Positions 15,324-23,107 of a stretch of 53,133 bases of DNA are shown here, in pieces. Within the stretch, counting starts at the first letter, position 1, and each line of letters starts with the position of its first letter. Under the pieces are notes generated by a model, which worked only from the letters and a program-made list of their open reading frames with translations, did no database searches and was not told the DNA's origin. Source of the DNA: Nocardia testacea NBRC 100365 (GTDB lineage: Bacteria > Actinomycetota > Actinomycetes > Mycobacteriales > Mycobacteriaceae); NCBI RefSeq assembly GCF_000308775.1, contig NZ_BAGJ01000264.1, positions 1-53,133 on the forward strand, given 5' to 3'. The position numbers and the translations under genes are program-made.

Positions 15324-16402
15324 CAAACGAATACGACGCGCTGGTCATCGGTGGCGGCCAGTCCGGGCTGGCCGGCGCCCACCACCTCACCGCCCACGGT
15401 CTGCGGACCGCGGTGCTGGAAGCCGGCCCGGAGGCGACCGGATCGTGGCCGCGCTACTACGACAGCCTCACCCTGTTCTCCCCGGCCGCCTACAGCGCCC
15501 TACCCGGCCGCCGGTTCCCGGGAGACCCGGGCCGGTATCCGCATCGCGACGAAGTCATCGACTACCTGCGCTCTTATGCCGCCGGTCTGGACGCCGACCT
15601 CCACACCAGCACCCCCGTGCAGACGGTCACCACCGGGGAAGACGGGTTCACCGTCACCACCGGCACCGGGCAGGTGTTCACCGCGCCCCGGGTGATCGCG
15701 GCCACCGGGTCCTTCGGCGCCCCGTCCATCCCGGTGTTGCCCGGGCAGCAGGAGTTCGGCGGGAAGATCCTGCACGCCAGCGATTACCGGTCCCCGGGCG
15801 AGTACGCCGGTCTGCGGATGGTCGTGGTGGGCGCGGGGAATTCGGGGGTGCAAATCGCCGCCGAGCTCGCCGACCACACCGATGAGGTAGTGCTCGCCAG
15901 TAGGGCGCCGGTGAAGTTCATCCCGCAGCGTCCGCTGGGCCGCGACGTGCATTTCTGGTTCACCGTCACCGGGTTCGACGCCGCACCGCTGGCCCGGTTC
16001 GTGACCGATCCGCCCACGCAGCCGGTACTCGATCACGGCCGCTACCGCGCCGCTGTCGCGGCCGGGAAACCGGCGCGGCGGGCCATGTTCACCGGTTTCG
16101 ACGCCGACGGGGTGGTGTGGCCGGACGGGTCTCGCACCCGGATCGATGTGGTCATCTTCGCCACCGGGTACCGGCCGCATCTGCCGTATCTGGCCAGGAC
16201 GGGGGCCCTGTCCGAGACCGGGGCGCCGCGGCATCACCGCGGGATCTCCACCACTCACCCGGGTTTGGGGTATCTGGGCTTGGAGTGGCAGCGCACCCCG
16301 TCCTCGGCGTCGCTGCGCGGGGTGGGCCGGGACGCGGCCTGGCTGGCCCGGCACCTCGCCCCGGCGGTCGCGGCGCCGCGACCGGTCGACCAGGCCCGAT
16401 AA
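15320..16402 (+). CDS. Flavin-dependent monooxygenase of the ars operon (ArsO-like)
   Basis: A 360-residue flavoprotein. The FAD Rossmann motif GGGQSG is at residues 11-16, with a second NAD(P)H motif VVVGAGNSG near 170 and a late ATGYRPHLPY signature of FMO/thioredoxin-reductase-like enzymes. The GTG at 15320 overlaps the transporter stop (GTGTGA), so translation is coupled. ArsO-like genes recur in ars operons; a role in oxidising trivalent arsenicals is plausible but inferred. A hairpin follows at once. Confidence 0.85.
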   Translation: MTNEYDALVIGGGQSGLAGAHHLTAHGLRTAVLEAGPEATGSWPRYYDSLTLFSPAAYSALPGRRFPGDPGRYPHRDEVIDYLRSYAAGLDADLHTSTPVQTVTTGEDGFTVTTGTGQVFTAPRVIAATGSFGAPSIPVLPGQQEFGGKILHASDYRSPGEYAGLRMVVVGAGNSGVQIAAELADHTDEVVLASRAPVKFIPQRPLGRDVHFWFTVTGFDAAPLARFVTDPPTQPVLDHGRYRAAVAAGKPARRAMFTGFDADGVVWPDGSRTRIDVVIFATGYRPHLPYLARTGALSETGAPRHHRGISTTHPGLGYLGLEWQRTPSSASLRGVGRDAAWLARHLAPAVAAPRPVDQAR

Positions 16403-16405
16403 CCG

Positions 16406-16445
16406 GTGAGCTCCCGGCGAAACAGCAGATTCGCCGGGAGCTCAC
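16406..16445. terminator. Bidirectional terminator between the two ars operons
   Basis: A perfect 16-bp stem, GTGAGCTCCCGGCGAA and its complement, around an 8-nt loop. It lies between the monooxygenase stop (16402) and the arsC stop (16442), and the right arm includes the arsC stop codon. It can end both convergent transcripts. Confidence 0.85.
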
Positions 16446-16873
16446 GGGTATTGCAGACCGAGATCAGGTGCGCGCGCGGGTAGCAGTTCGTCGATGAGCG
16501 CTTGGACGCGGTCCCGGATCTCGTCACGGATCGCGCGCACCGCCTCCAGGCCCTGGCCGGCCGGGTCGGGCAGGACCCAGTCGCGGTAGCCGACCCCGGG
16601 GAAGAACGGGCAGGCGTCGCCGCAGCCCATGGTGATCACCACAGTCGAGGCCTGCACCGCATCGGGAGTGAGGATCTTCGGGGCCTGACCGGTGAGATCG
16701 ATACCGAGTTCGGCCATCGCCTCCACCGCGACCGGGTTGACCTGATCGGCGGGGGCGCTACCAGCGGAGCGGACCTCGATCGCCTCCCCGGCCAGATGGG
16801 TGAGGAACCCGGCGGCCATCTGGGAGCGGCCGGCATTGTGCACGCACACGAACAACACACTGGGCTTGGACAT
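16442..16873 (-). CDS. arsC: Arsenate reductase, low-molecular-weight phosphatase type
   Basis: A 143-residue LMW-PTP-fold ArsC. The N-terminal phosphate loop CVHNAGRS begins at Cys10, and a second Cys pair lies in MGCGDACPFFPG. Actinobacterial relatives reduce arsenate to arsenite with mycothiol/mycoredoxin or thioredoxin; the sequence does not decide which. The ATG overlaps the acr3 stop (ATGA). It is the last gene of arsR-acr3-arsC and feeds arsenite to Acr3. Confidence 0.93.
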   Translation of the reverse strand: MSKPSVLFVCVHNAGRSQMAAGFLTHLAGEAIEVRSAGSAPADQVNPVAVEAMAELGIDLTGQAPKILTPDAVQASTVVITMGCGDACPFFPGVGYRDWVLPDPAGQGLEAVRAIRDEIRDRVQALIDELLPARAPDLGLQYP

Positions 16874-17970
16874 CAGCGGGAACCCCCTTCAACAGAAACA
16901 TCGGTGGCGGTGGTGGTGCGGAATCGGTTGCGCAGCGCCAGCGACACATACACCAGGGCGACCAGCACCGGGACCTCGATCAGCGGGCCGACGACCCCGG
17001 CCAGTGCTTGGCCGGAGGTGGCGCCGTAGGTGGCGATCGCGACCGCGATGGCGAGTTCGAAGTTGTTGCCCGCCGCGGTGAACGCCAGCGTGGTCGTGCG
17101 CTCGTACCCGAGACCCATCACCGCGCCCAGCAGGTAGCCGCCACCCCACATGATCGCGAAATACGCCAGCAGCGGCACCGCGATCCGGACCACATCCAAG
17201 GGCTGGGAGGTGATGCGGTCACCCTGCAGCGCGAACAGCACCACGATGGTGAACAGCAGCCCGTAGAGCGCCCACGGCCCGATCCGCGGGATCAGTTTCG
17301 TTTCGTACCAGTCGCGGCCCTTCGCCCGCTCCCCGAACCGGCGGGTGAGATAGCCGGCCAGCAGCGGGATGCCGAGGAAGATCAGCACCGATTTCGCGAT
17401 CTGCCACGGGGATGCCTCGATCGTGGTTTGTTCGAGGCCGAGCCATCCGGGGAGGACGGAGAGGTAGAACCAGCCCAGGACCGCGAACATGATCACCTGG
17501 AAGATCGAGTTCAGCGCGACCAGTACCGCGGCGGCTTCCCGGTCCCCGCAGGCGAGGTCGTTCCAGATGATGACCATCGCAATACAGCGCGCGAGCCCGA
17601 CGATGATCAAGCCGGTGCGGTACTCGGGCAAGTCGGGGAGCAGCAGCCAGGCCAGGGCGAACATCAGTGCCGGGCCGAGCAGCCAGTTCAAGGCCAGTGA
17701 CCCGGCCAGCAGGCGACGGTCGCCGGTGACGGTGTCGAGGCGGTCGTAGCGGACCTTGGCCAGCACCGGGTACATCATGATCAGGAGCCCGATCGCGATC
17801 GGCAGCGAGATCCCGTCGATCTCCACCGCCGCCAACCCGTCGCCGAGCCCGGGGATCACCCGGCCCAGCAGCAGACCGGCCGCCATGGCCACACCGATCC
17901 AGACCGGCAGGAACCGGTCGAGGGTCGACAGCTTGCCCACCACACCGGACTCGGTGGCGGGGGCGGTCAT
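16873..17970 (-). CDS. acr3: Arsenite efflux permease Acr3
   Basis: A 365-residue permease of the BASS/ACR3 superfamily with ten predicted helices. It keeps the essential Cys in the LARCIAMVIIWNDLACGD segment and the late AGNNFELAIAVAIATYG motif. It exports arsenite using the proton gradient. The frame is open further upstream, but the ATG at 17970 overlaps the arsR stop and starts at the usual distance from helix 1. It is coupled to arsR upstream and arsC downstream. Confidence 0.93.
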   Translation of the reverse strand: MTAPATESGVVGKLSTLDRFLPVWIGVAMAAGLLLGRVIPGLGDGLAAVEIDGISLPIAIGLLIMMYPVLAKVRYDRLDTVTGDRRLLAGSLALNWLLGPALMFALAWLLLPDLPEYRTGLIIVGLARCIAMVIIWNDLACGDREAAAVLVALNSIFQVIMFAVLGWFYLSVLPGWLGLEQTTIEASPWQIAKSVLIFLGIPLLAGYLTRRFGERAKGRDWYETKLIPRIGPWALYGLLFTIVVLFALQGDRITSQPLDVVRIAVPLLAYFAIMWGGGYLLGAVMGLGYERTTTLAFTAAGNNFELAIAVAIATYGATSGQALAGVVGPLIEVPVLVALVYVSLALRNRFRTTTATDVSVEGGSR

Positions 17971-18344
17971 GCGCGCACCTCGAACGGTGCACCGCTCTCG
18001 GTCTGCAGGACATCGGCCAGCCGCTGCAAAGCCTCCGGCACCACCCGGTAGTACACCCACGACGCCCGGCGCTCACTGGTCAACAGGCCAGCCGAACGCA
18101 GCACCTTCAGATGATGCGAGATCGTCGGCTGAGTCAGGTCGATACCCACCGACAGGTCACATACGCACGCCTCCTGTCCAGCACGCGAAGCGATCGAGCT
18201 CAGCAACCGCAGCCGCACCGGATCCGACAGCGCCTTGAACACGGTTGCCAACTCCACCGCCGTCTCGGCGCCCAACGGCTCCCGCTCCAGCGGTGACGGG
18301 CTGCATCCGTCGACCGGCTCCACCGGTAACTGCGATTTAGACAT
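17967..18344 (-). CDS. arsR: ArsR repressor of the arsR-acr3-arsC operon
   Basis: A 125-residue ArsR protein with the canonical arsenite site CVC in EACVCDLSVGIDL and HTH TQPTISHHLKVLRSAGLL. It belongs to a different subtype from the ArsR copies at 2935 and 13102. The ATG at 18344 gives a normal length; the open frame upstream of it is spurious. A GATA-N8-TATC dyad lies at 18350-18365, just upstream, and probably acts as the operator. A C-terminal fragment of a close relative lies at 3380-3502. Confidence 0.92.
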   Translation of the reverse strand: MSKSQLPVEPVDGCSPSPLEREPLGAETAVELATVFKALSDPVRLRLLSSIASRAGQEACVCDLSVGIDLTQPTISHHLKVLRSAGLLTSERRASWVYYRVVPEALQRLADVLQTESGAPFEVRA

Positions 18345-18349
18345 TAATC

Positions 18350-18365
18350 GATATTGACAGTTATC
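18350..18365. promoter_or_regulatory. Likely ArsR operator upstream of arsR-acr3-arsC
   Basis: GATA-TTGACAGT-TATC is an inverted repeat 6 nt before the arsR start, within AT-rich DNA (ATCGATATTGACAGTTATCT). Placement and composition fit an autoregulated ArsR site. Confidence 0.5.
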
Positions 18366-18521
18366 TATGCCATAAGGCAAACGAACGTCCGGTGAACAGA
18401 CCCACCAGATCTCATCCGTCCATAAATTGATACCCCAAATTGGCAGTACATTCGGACCTTGATGAAAGACTGGGAAGCGCTGGCTGTCGGCACCGGACTT
18501 GATCGGCACTAGGGGAGAAAC

Positions 18522-19046
18522 ATGGGGGACTCGACCCCGACCACCGTTCGACGGGGCGACTGGCTGGTGTTGGTCGATCCGCGCTGGCAGGAAACCGCAC
18601 CGGAGGTGATGCCGCCGTCCGGGGTGATCCTCGGTGGCTGGATGATCGGCAAAGATGGCGTTGCGGGGCCATTCGAACCCAATCCGCATTACGTCCCTGC
18701 CGACGAGACATTGCCGACCGATCCCATCGATGCCGTGCTGAGGCGCAGCGCCGACGGTGACGACATCGGCGGCGAAGAGATCATCGCGGCGCTGCGTGGC
18801 GCCGTGGTGGAGATCGGATGCGACAACCAGAACGAACCACTGGTGGGACCGGCTCCGGACGGGGCACCGTGCGTCGCGGTCGCCACCGCGGCACTACACA
18901 AACACCGGGTCGAGGCGGACCGGTGGTGGCCAGTGCAGGGCACCGCGCTGCCCGACATCGTGCCCGCCGGCGCCGATATCCTGCTCAATCCAGGCAGTCC
19001 CGCCCAGTTCCGGCTACTGACCCGCAGTCTGCTATTGGCCGAATGA
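18522..19046 (+). CDS. Type VII secretion system-associated protein
   Basis: A 174-residue acidic protein. It shows the pattern I associate with actinobacterial T7SS-associated proteins: an early DWLVLVDPRWQ, GGWMIGKDGVAGPFEPNPHYVP, PTDPIDAVLR, and a late AVATAALHKHRV segment. No signal peptide or membrane helix is seen, so a cytoplasmic chaperone-like or immunity-like role is possible. The ATG follows GGGGAGAAAC. Its stop overlaps the start of the next gene (ATGA), so the two products probably work together. No WXG100 or ESX core gene is nearby. Confidence 0.7.
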   Translation: MGDSTPTTVRRGDWLVLVDPRWQETAPEVMPPSGVILGGWMIGKDGVAGPFEPNPHYVPADETLPTDPIDAVLRRSADGDDIGGEEIIAALRGAVVEIGCDNQNEPLVGPAPDGAPCVAVATAALHKHRVEADRWWPVQGTALPDIVPAGADILLNPGSPAQFRLLTRSLLLAE

Positions 19047-19954
19047 CGCTTGCCGCTCAACTCGCCCGAATAACCGGCCGACTTCGCACAGCAGCCACCA
19101 ACACCGGCGGCGCACTACAAAAGAGCATGCACGGAATCTCGAACGATATCCGAAAAATATCCGACAATCTCGTCACAGCCGACGGAACAGGAGCCCGTGC
19201 GATAAGTCGAGTCGACCCGGATACACCACTCCTTTTCGGCCAGAGCCGCACCGGACTCCTTCACACCTTCACGCCCGACCAAGTCCGCAGCGTGCCGATC
19301 CTGAGCCACGACAAGAAGATTGTCGGGGTGCAATTCCCATCGAAGCTCAGAGACGTAAAGAAACCGATGATTTTCACTCGTGAAGGACATGTATCCGCGA
19401 GCCACGAGTACCACCAATACACGAAGGGTCGAGGGCGCGAGCAGCCGAAGTGGGTCTACAGAAGGACGTTCCCAGCCCCTTGGGGTGAAGAGACGGTATT
19501 CGCGCGGGCACACGCCCATCAGAACGGATACGACGTCCAGGTCAAGAAGAAGATTCCGTTCACGAAATGGAGCAGATGGGTGCCCATGCGAGTCAACGGA
19601 GAGACCTACGGGACGATCCTTGCCGCAGACGAGCATTTCAAACAGGCCGTCAAGGGCGCACCCACGGCCGAACTGGTCCAGATGTCGTGTTCACCCGCCG
19701 CAGGCTCGGCCGCGCGCGAGTCCGCCGAATCGCTGCAGTCGACAGGAATAGGCTTCGATGTACATGCCACCGACAAGCCCCATGTCTACAGCTACAACAC
19801 CAGCGAAGAGCCGGGGCCAGGCTTGATCAAGCAGGATGGCGACATCATCGTCGGACACGGTTCCGAAATGGAACTGAACGAATCCGGTGACCCGACGAAG
19901 TCACCCTGGAGCAAATACGAGGCACCCAGACAACGACCAAACACGCAAGTCTGA
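19043..19954 (+). CDS. Candidate T7SS-linked effector/toxin with His/Cys protease-like C-terminus
   Basis: A 303-residue protein whose true start is the ATG at 19043, overlapping the upstream stop. Residues 1-60 are helical (RITGRLRTAATNTGGALQK) and could be a secretion or coiled region. The C-terminal half runs VFARAHAHQNGYDVQV (His157/His159), then VNGETYGTILAADEHF, then ELVQMSCSPAAG (Cys216), then VHATDKPHVYS. This His-G-x-Cys order resembles the C80/caspase-like domain at the ends of actinobacterial polymorphic toxins. The function is inferred. The gene is less GC-rich than its neighbours, which suggests transfer. Confidence 0.6.
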   Translation: MTLAAQLARITGRLRTAATNTGGALQKSMHGISNDIRKISDNLVTADGTGARAISRVDPDTPLLFGQSRTGLLHTFTPDQVRSVPILSHDKKIVGVQFPSKLRDVKKPMIFTREGHVSASHEYHQYTKGRGREQPKWVYRRTFPAPWGEETVFARAHAHQNGYDVQVKKKIPFTKWSRWVPMRVNGETYGTILAADEHFKQAVKGAPTAELVQMSCSPAAGSAARESAESLQSTGIGFDVHATDKPHVYSYNTSEEPGPGLIKQDGDIIVGHGSEMELNESGDPTKSPWSKYEAPRQRPNTQV

Positions 19955-20047
19955 CGCCCGTACGACCCAATCCCGTTGCGCACGTCTTCGAACACCAGCG
20001 CAGTCGACTTCGAACGTCGACAGAAACGCCCAGGTCGCTCTTAATCG

Positions 20048-20117
20048 GCGACTGTTCAAAAAACATGTCGTAAAATCCGCACGTTCAACAATGCCGGATC
20101 GCCCTTTTATGTACGAT
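20048..20117 (+). promoter_or_regulatory. AT-rich leader with possible res site and -10 box
   Basis: TCGTAAAA and, about 40 nt on, TTTTATGTACGA form imperfect inverted arms like resolvase subsites. TACGAT at 20112-20117 is a -10-like box for leaderless transcription from 20124. The spacing does not clearly match a standard res site. Confidence 0.35.
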
Positions 20118-20123
20118 TCAGGG

Positions 20124-20759
20124 GTGACGGACACCGATGCGCTCGAACCGCTTGCCCTCGACGGCGATGCCCTGGATCCGATCGGCGGCGGCGGAGCACT
20201 GATCGGGTACGCCCGCGTCTCCACCCGGGACCAGAACCTGGACCGCCAGACCCGCGCCTTGAAGGCGGCCGGGTGCACGAAGGTTTTCGCCGATAAGAAG
20301 TCCGGTAAGAACATCGAGCGCGAGCAACTCGCGAAGTGCCTGGACTATATGCGCGCCGGCGACACCCTCGTCGTCGCCTCCCTGGATCGGCTCGGCCGGT
20401 CCTTGCAGGACCTGATCTCGATCGTGGCCGACCTACGCCGCCGCGGCATCGGGTTCCGGTCCCTGCACGAAGCCCTCGACACCACCACCCCCGGCGGGCG
20501 GCTGGTGTTCCATGTGTTCGCCGCGCCGGCCGAATTCATCCGCGAGCTCATCGTCGACGGCACCCACGAAGGCCTCGCCGCGGCCCGGGCCCGCGGGCAG
20601 CGGCTCGGCAGGCCGCCGGCCATGAGCGAGGAACAGGTCCGCCAGGCCCGCGCGCTGCTCACCCGGCCGGATGAGTCGGTGTCCTCGATCGCGCGGCTGC
20701 TCGGGATCTCGCGGACGACGCTTTATAAGCACCTTCCGGAACTGACCGCGAAGAACTGA
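20124..20759 (+). CDS. Serine recombinase (resolvase/invertase family)
   Basis: A 211-residue recombinase. The catalytic domain starts at GYARVSTRDQ (Ser33), with LDRLGRS and the long E helix following, and ends in a Hin-type HTH (SSIARLLGISRTTLYKHL). One oddity is FAAPAEFIRELI, where most relatives have FAALAEFERELI. The GTG at 20124 lies 6 nt after a TACGAT -10-like box, so the mRNA is probably leaderless. No transposase or invertible segment is seen next to it. The AT-rich DNA just upstream may hold its binding site. Confidence 0.88.
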   Translation: MTDTDALEPLALDGDALDPIGGGGALIGYARVSTRDQNLDRQTRALKAAGCTKVFADKKSGKNIEREQLAKCLDYMRAGDTLVVASLDRLGRSLQDLISIVADLRRRGIGFRSLHEALDTTTPGGRLVFHVFAAPAEFIRELIVDGTHEGLAAARARGQRLGRPPAMSEEQVRQARALLTRPDESVSSIARLLGISRTTLYKHLPELTAKN

Positions 20760-20864
20760 CCGCGACCAACCGGCGGCGTGGCGGTATGGATCTCGGGCCG
20801 GTCTGAGCCCGCCCGCTACCCCCTCGGCCCGACGGGTGGGGGCGGCGAGACTCCGGCACAGGCG

Positions 20865-20898
20865 CATCCGCCGCCGGTCCAGCGACCGGCGGCGGATG
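20865..20898 (+). terminator. Hairpin terminator after the recombinase
   Basis: CATCCGCCGCCGGTC and its complement form a perfect 15-bp stem with a CAGC loop. It lies about 105 nt after the recombinase stop and just before the stop of the convergent small gene ending at 20915, so it may serve both. Confidence 0.75.
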
Positions 20899-20914
20899 TC
20901 CAGCTCAGCCCTGA

Positions 20915-21187
20915 TCAGCCAACTTCGCCTTCCGAGGGACGGTCGTCTACCCAGGGATCCTCGTCTCCCGAGGGGCTGTCGTCTTGAACCCCGCCGCCGG
21001 GCTCGACCGGGACTCTCCGCTCCGGACGCTTCTCACGGTCGTTGACAGTTGTGTCGCCGAAGATCACGCCTTTGAAGAACGTGCCGCCCTTGTAGAAGTC
21101 ATCGCCGGGCTCGACCGTGCTCCTGTACGCAAACTGACAATCATCGGTGTCGTAGAGCGTGGCGCGCGTGTCGGTTTTGTTGGTCAC
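20915..21187 (-). CDS. Small hypothetical protein downstream of the CAP protein
   Basis: A 90-residue ORF with a GTG start, 46 nt after the CAP-domain gene and in the same direction. The first half looks beta-rich (TRATLYDTDDCQFAYRSTV, GGTFFKGVIFGD). The second half is a charged, Pro/Gly/Asp-rich tail. It has no signal peptide. I do not recognise the family. It could be the surviving C-terminus of a larger protein, because it begins abruptly. Confidence 0.45.
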   Translation of the reverse strand: MTNKTDTRATLYDTDDCQFAYRSTVEPGDDFYKGGTFFKGVIFGDTTVNDREKRPERRVPVEPGGGVQDDSPSGDEDPWVDDRPSEGEVG

Positions 21188-21233
21188 CGACGGCGTCCCC
21201 TATGGCCGGGAGGATGCCGTGGACAGGCCCGGC

Positions 21234-21761
21234 TCAGCGCGGACGTGCCACGTTCTGGGGGAACTGCCCCTCTACGTTGCCGGCCGGGTTGTAGAGAGCG
21301 ACGGCGGCGGTGTAGCCGCCTTCCGAGGCGTACCCGACACCGAGTCGAGTGCTGGCCTTCCACACCAACTGCGTGAAATGACCCGTCGCCATGCTGAACC
21401 CGGGGTTGTTGAAGTCGTAGTTCTCGACCTCGTCGTACCACATCTTCGTGCCCATCTGGACAAAGGAGACACCGTCCCAGGTGCCCGCTCCCCCGACGAG
21501 GTTCTCCCCGGCCCCGTTCTTGTAGGGGCAGGTGTGATCGATCGTGCGCTTCTGGGCGTAGTACTGCGCGCATTTCTGGGCCTGGCTGTTCAGGTCCTGG
21601 GTCAGGGTCATGGCCGGAGAGCCGTGCTTGGCCCGGTACTGGTTGTGCAGAGTGAGCCCGGTCTGCGCGTAATCGCTCTGTCCGGCGGCAGGGCCCCCGC
21701 CGGTGACGAGCGCGACGAGCATCACCGCGGCAACAACCGATACGAATCGACCGACACGCAC
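21234..21761 (-). CDS. Secreted CAP superfamily (SCP-like) protein
   Basis: A 175-residue exported protein. A signal peptide (VGRFVSVVAAVMLVALVTGGG) is followed by a CAP domain with LHNQYRAKHGSPAM, a GAGENL motif and the signature GHFTQLVWKAS. A Cys pair (KCAQYYAQKR...HTCPY) may form a disulfide. Bacterial CAP proteins are extracellular, and few have known functions. The GTG at 21761 is chosen because GGGAGG lies 5 nt upstream; another GTG is at 21764. The frame is open far upstream but that part is not protein-like. Confidence 0.88.
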   Translation of the reverse strand: MRVGRFVSVVAAVMLVALVTGGGPAAGQSDYAQTGLTLHNQYRAKHGSPAMTLTQDLNSQAQKCAQYYAQKRTIDHTCPYKNGAGENLVGGAGTWDGVSFVQMGTKMWYDEVENYDFNNPGFSMATGHFTQLVWKASTRLGVGYASEGGYTAAVALYNPAGNVEGQFPQNVARPR

Positions 21762-22021
21762 CACAACCTCCCGAGAAAGAGCAGGACCCAACAGAGAAAA
21801 GCGCACGGACCTCGGAACTCCCACAGGCAGTGAGCGTTTCGAGATCAGGTGAGCATACCCGCACTCGCTGCGCTGCTCCTCGAATCCCCCGACACGCACT
21901 CGACCCCGGCAGCAGGCAACCCGCGAAGGCGGTACAGCAACGGCTGGGCAGTGATGTCCCGCCCAAGCCCTGACATAACGATAAGCACGAGCTCGGCGCT
22001 GTCTCAGACCCCTTTGGGACC

Positions 22022-22135
22022 TTAGCCGTCCCGGATCTCGGCGATGTAGTCGCGGCTGAACTCCGAGGCCCGCGCGATCGCCGACGGGCCGATGTCGGCG
22101 GCGAGAGCTGCCCGGACGGCGTCGAACAGGGCACA
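22022..22135 (-). pseudogene. Remnant of a small helix-turn-helix protein
   Basis: After a stop, the minus-strand frame reads ALFDAVRAALAADIGPSAIARASEFSRDYIAEIRDG and ends at TAA (22022-22024). It matches the HTH end of short actinobacterial DNA-binding proteins (GPSAIARxxxxSRxYIAxIRDG). No start codon or upstream domain remains. The rest of 21765-22340 shows no gene. Confidence 0.5.
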
Positions 22136-22361
22136 CCCACATCAATCACGCCGACGTGAGAGCACCAGCTCGACAACAGGTTTCAGCCTGCCTGCTCGGC
22201 GTGACTTTCTCCCGGATGAGCCTCGACCCCCAGCCGCGCTCGCGCCGCCGCGCGCGCAGTTCGAATGGCGCAACGCGGTGGGGCTGTCCGGAGGTCCGCC
22301 CGAGCGCACTGATCAGGAATCGAGAAGCATCGGTGACCGGACCGGAATTAGCGTGAACAGC

Positions 22362-22994
22362 ATGAACGCTTCGACACACACCACCACCGCCCTCACCGTC
22401 CACCTCGAGGTGCCCGACCTCGAGGCCGCCCGGGCCACGTACGCCACCGCCTTCGGCCTCGGCGATCAGCTGGGCTTCCGAGTCGGGCAGACCCCCACGA
22501 ACGGATTCCGCGGTTACATCCTTTCCCTGGTGGTGTCGCAACCCGGAAACGTCGACAGTCTCGTCGACAGCGCGCTCGGCGCCGGGTTCATCGTTGTGAA
22601 GCCCGCCGCGAAGAGCTTCTGGGGCTACGGAGGTGTCCTCCGGGCACCGGACGGCGCGATCTGGAAGATAACGACCTCGAAGAAGAAGGACACCGGGCCG
22701 GTCACCCGCGAGATCGACGAGGTCGTATTGCTGCTCGGGGTCGACGACGTCAAGGCCACCAAGCGGTTCTATGTCGAACGCGGCCTGACGGTGGCCAAGA
22801 GCTTCGGGAGCAAATACGTGGAGTTCGCGACCCCGGGCTCGCCGGTGAAGCTTGCCCTCTACGGACGCCGCGCCGCGGCGAAGGACGCCGGCGTCTCCCC
22901 GGACGGCAGCGGTTCACACCGTATCGTCATCGCCGGCACCGCTGGTTCGTTCACCGACCCGGACGGATTCGTCTGGGAGTCCGCGGCCGGGTGA
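22362..22994 (+). CDS. Two-domain VOC (glyoxalase-like) protein
   Basis: A 210-residue protein made of two VOC modules. The first is LTVHLEVPDLEAARATYATAF...GGVLRAPDGAIWKI. The second is DEVVLLLGVDDVKATKRFYVERGL...SFTDPDGFVWES. The first module lacks an obvious His at the first strand position, so metal-dependent catalysis is uncertain; some members only bind small molecules. The ATG at 22362 and a GTG at 22353 are both possible. It stands alone, with no evident operon. Confidence 0.8.
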   Translation: MNASTHTTTALTVHLEVPDLEAARATYATAFGLGDQLGFRVGQTPTNGFRGYILSLVVSQPGNVDSLVDSALGAGFIVVKPAAKSFWGYGGVLRAPDGAIWKITTSKKKDTGPVTREIDEVVLLLGVDDVKATKRFYVERGLTVAKSFGSKYVEFATPGSPVKLALYGRRAAAKDAGVSPDGSGSHRIVIAGTAGSFTDPDGFVWESAAG

Positions 22995-23107
22995 GGGCGG
23001 CCGGGCCGGCGACGGCCGGCAGCGGCGCGCGGAAAGGCTCTCGGCGCCGCGGTATCCGGTGCGCTGAACCCCGGATACCGGCGGTCGAGGGCATACTCCG
23101 TCGAACG

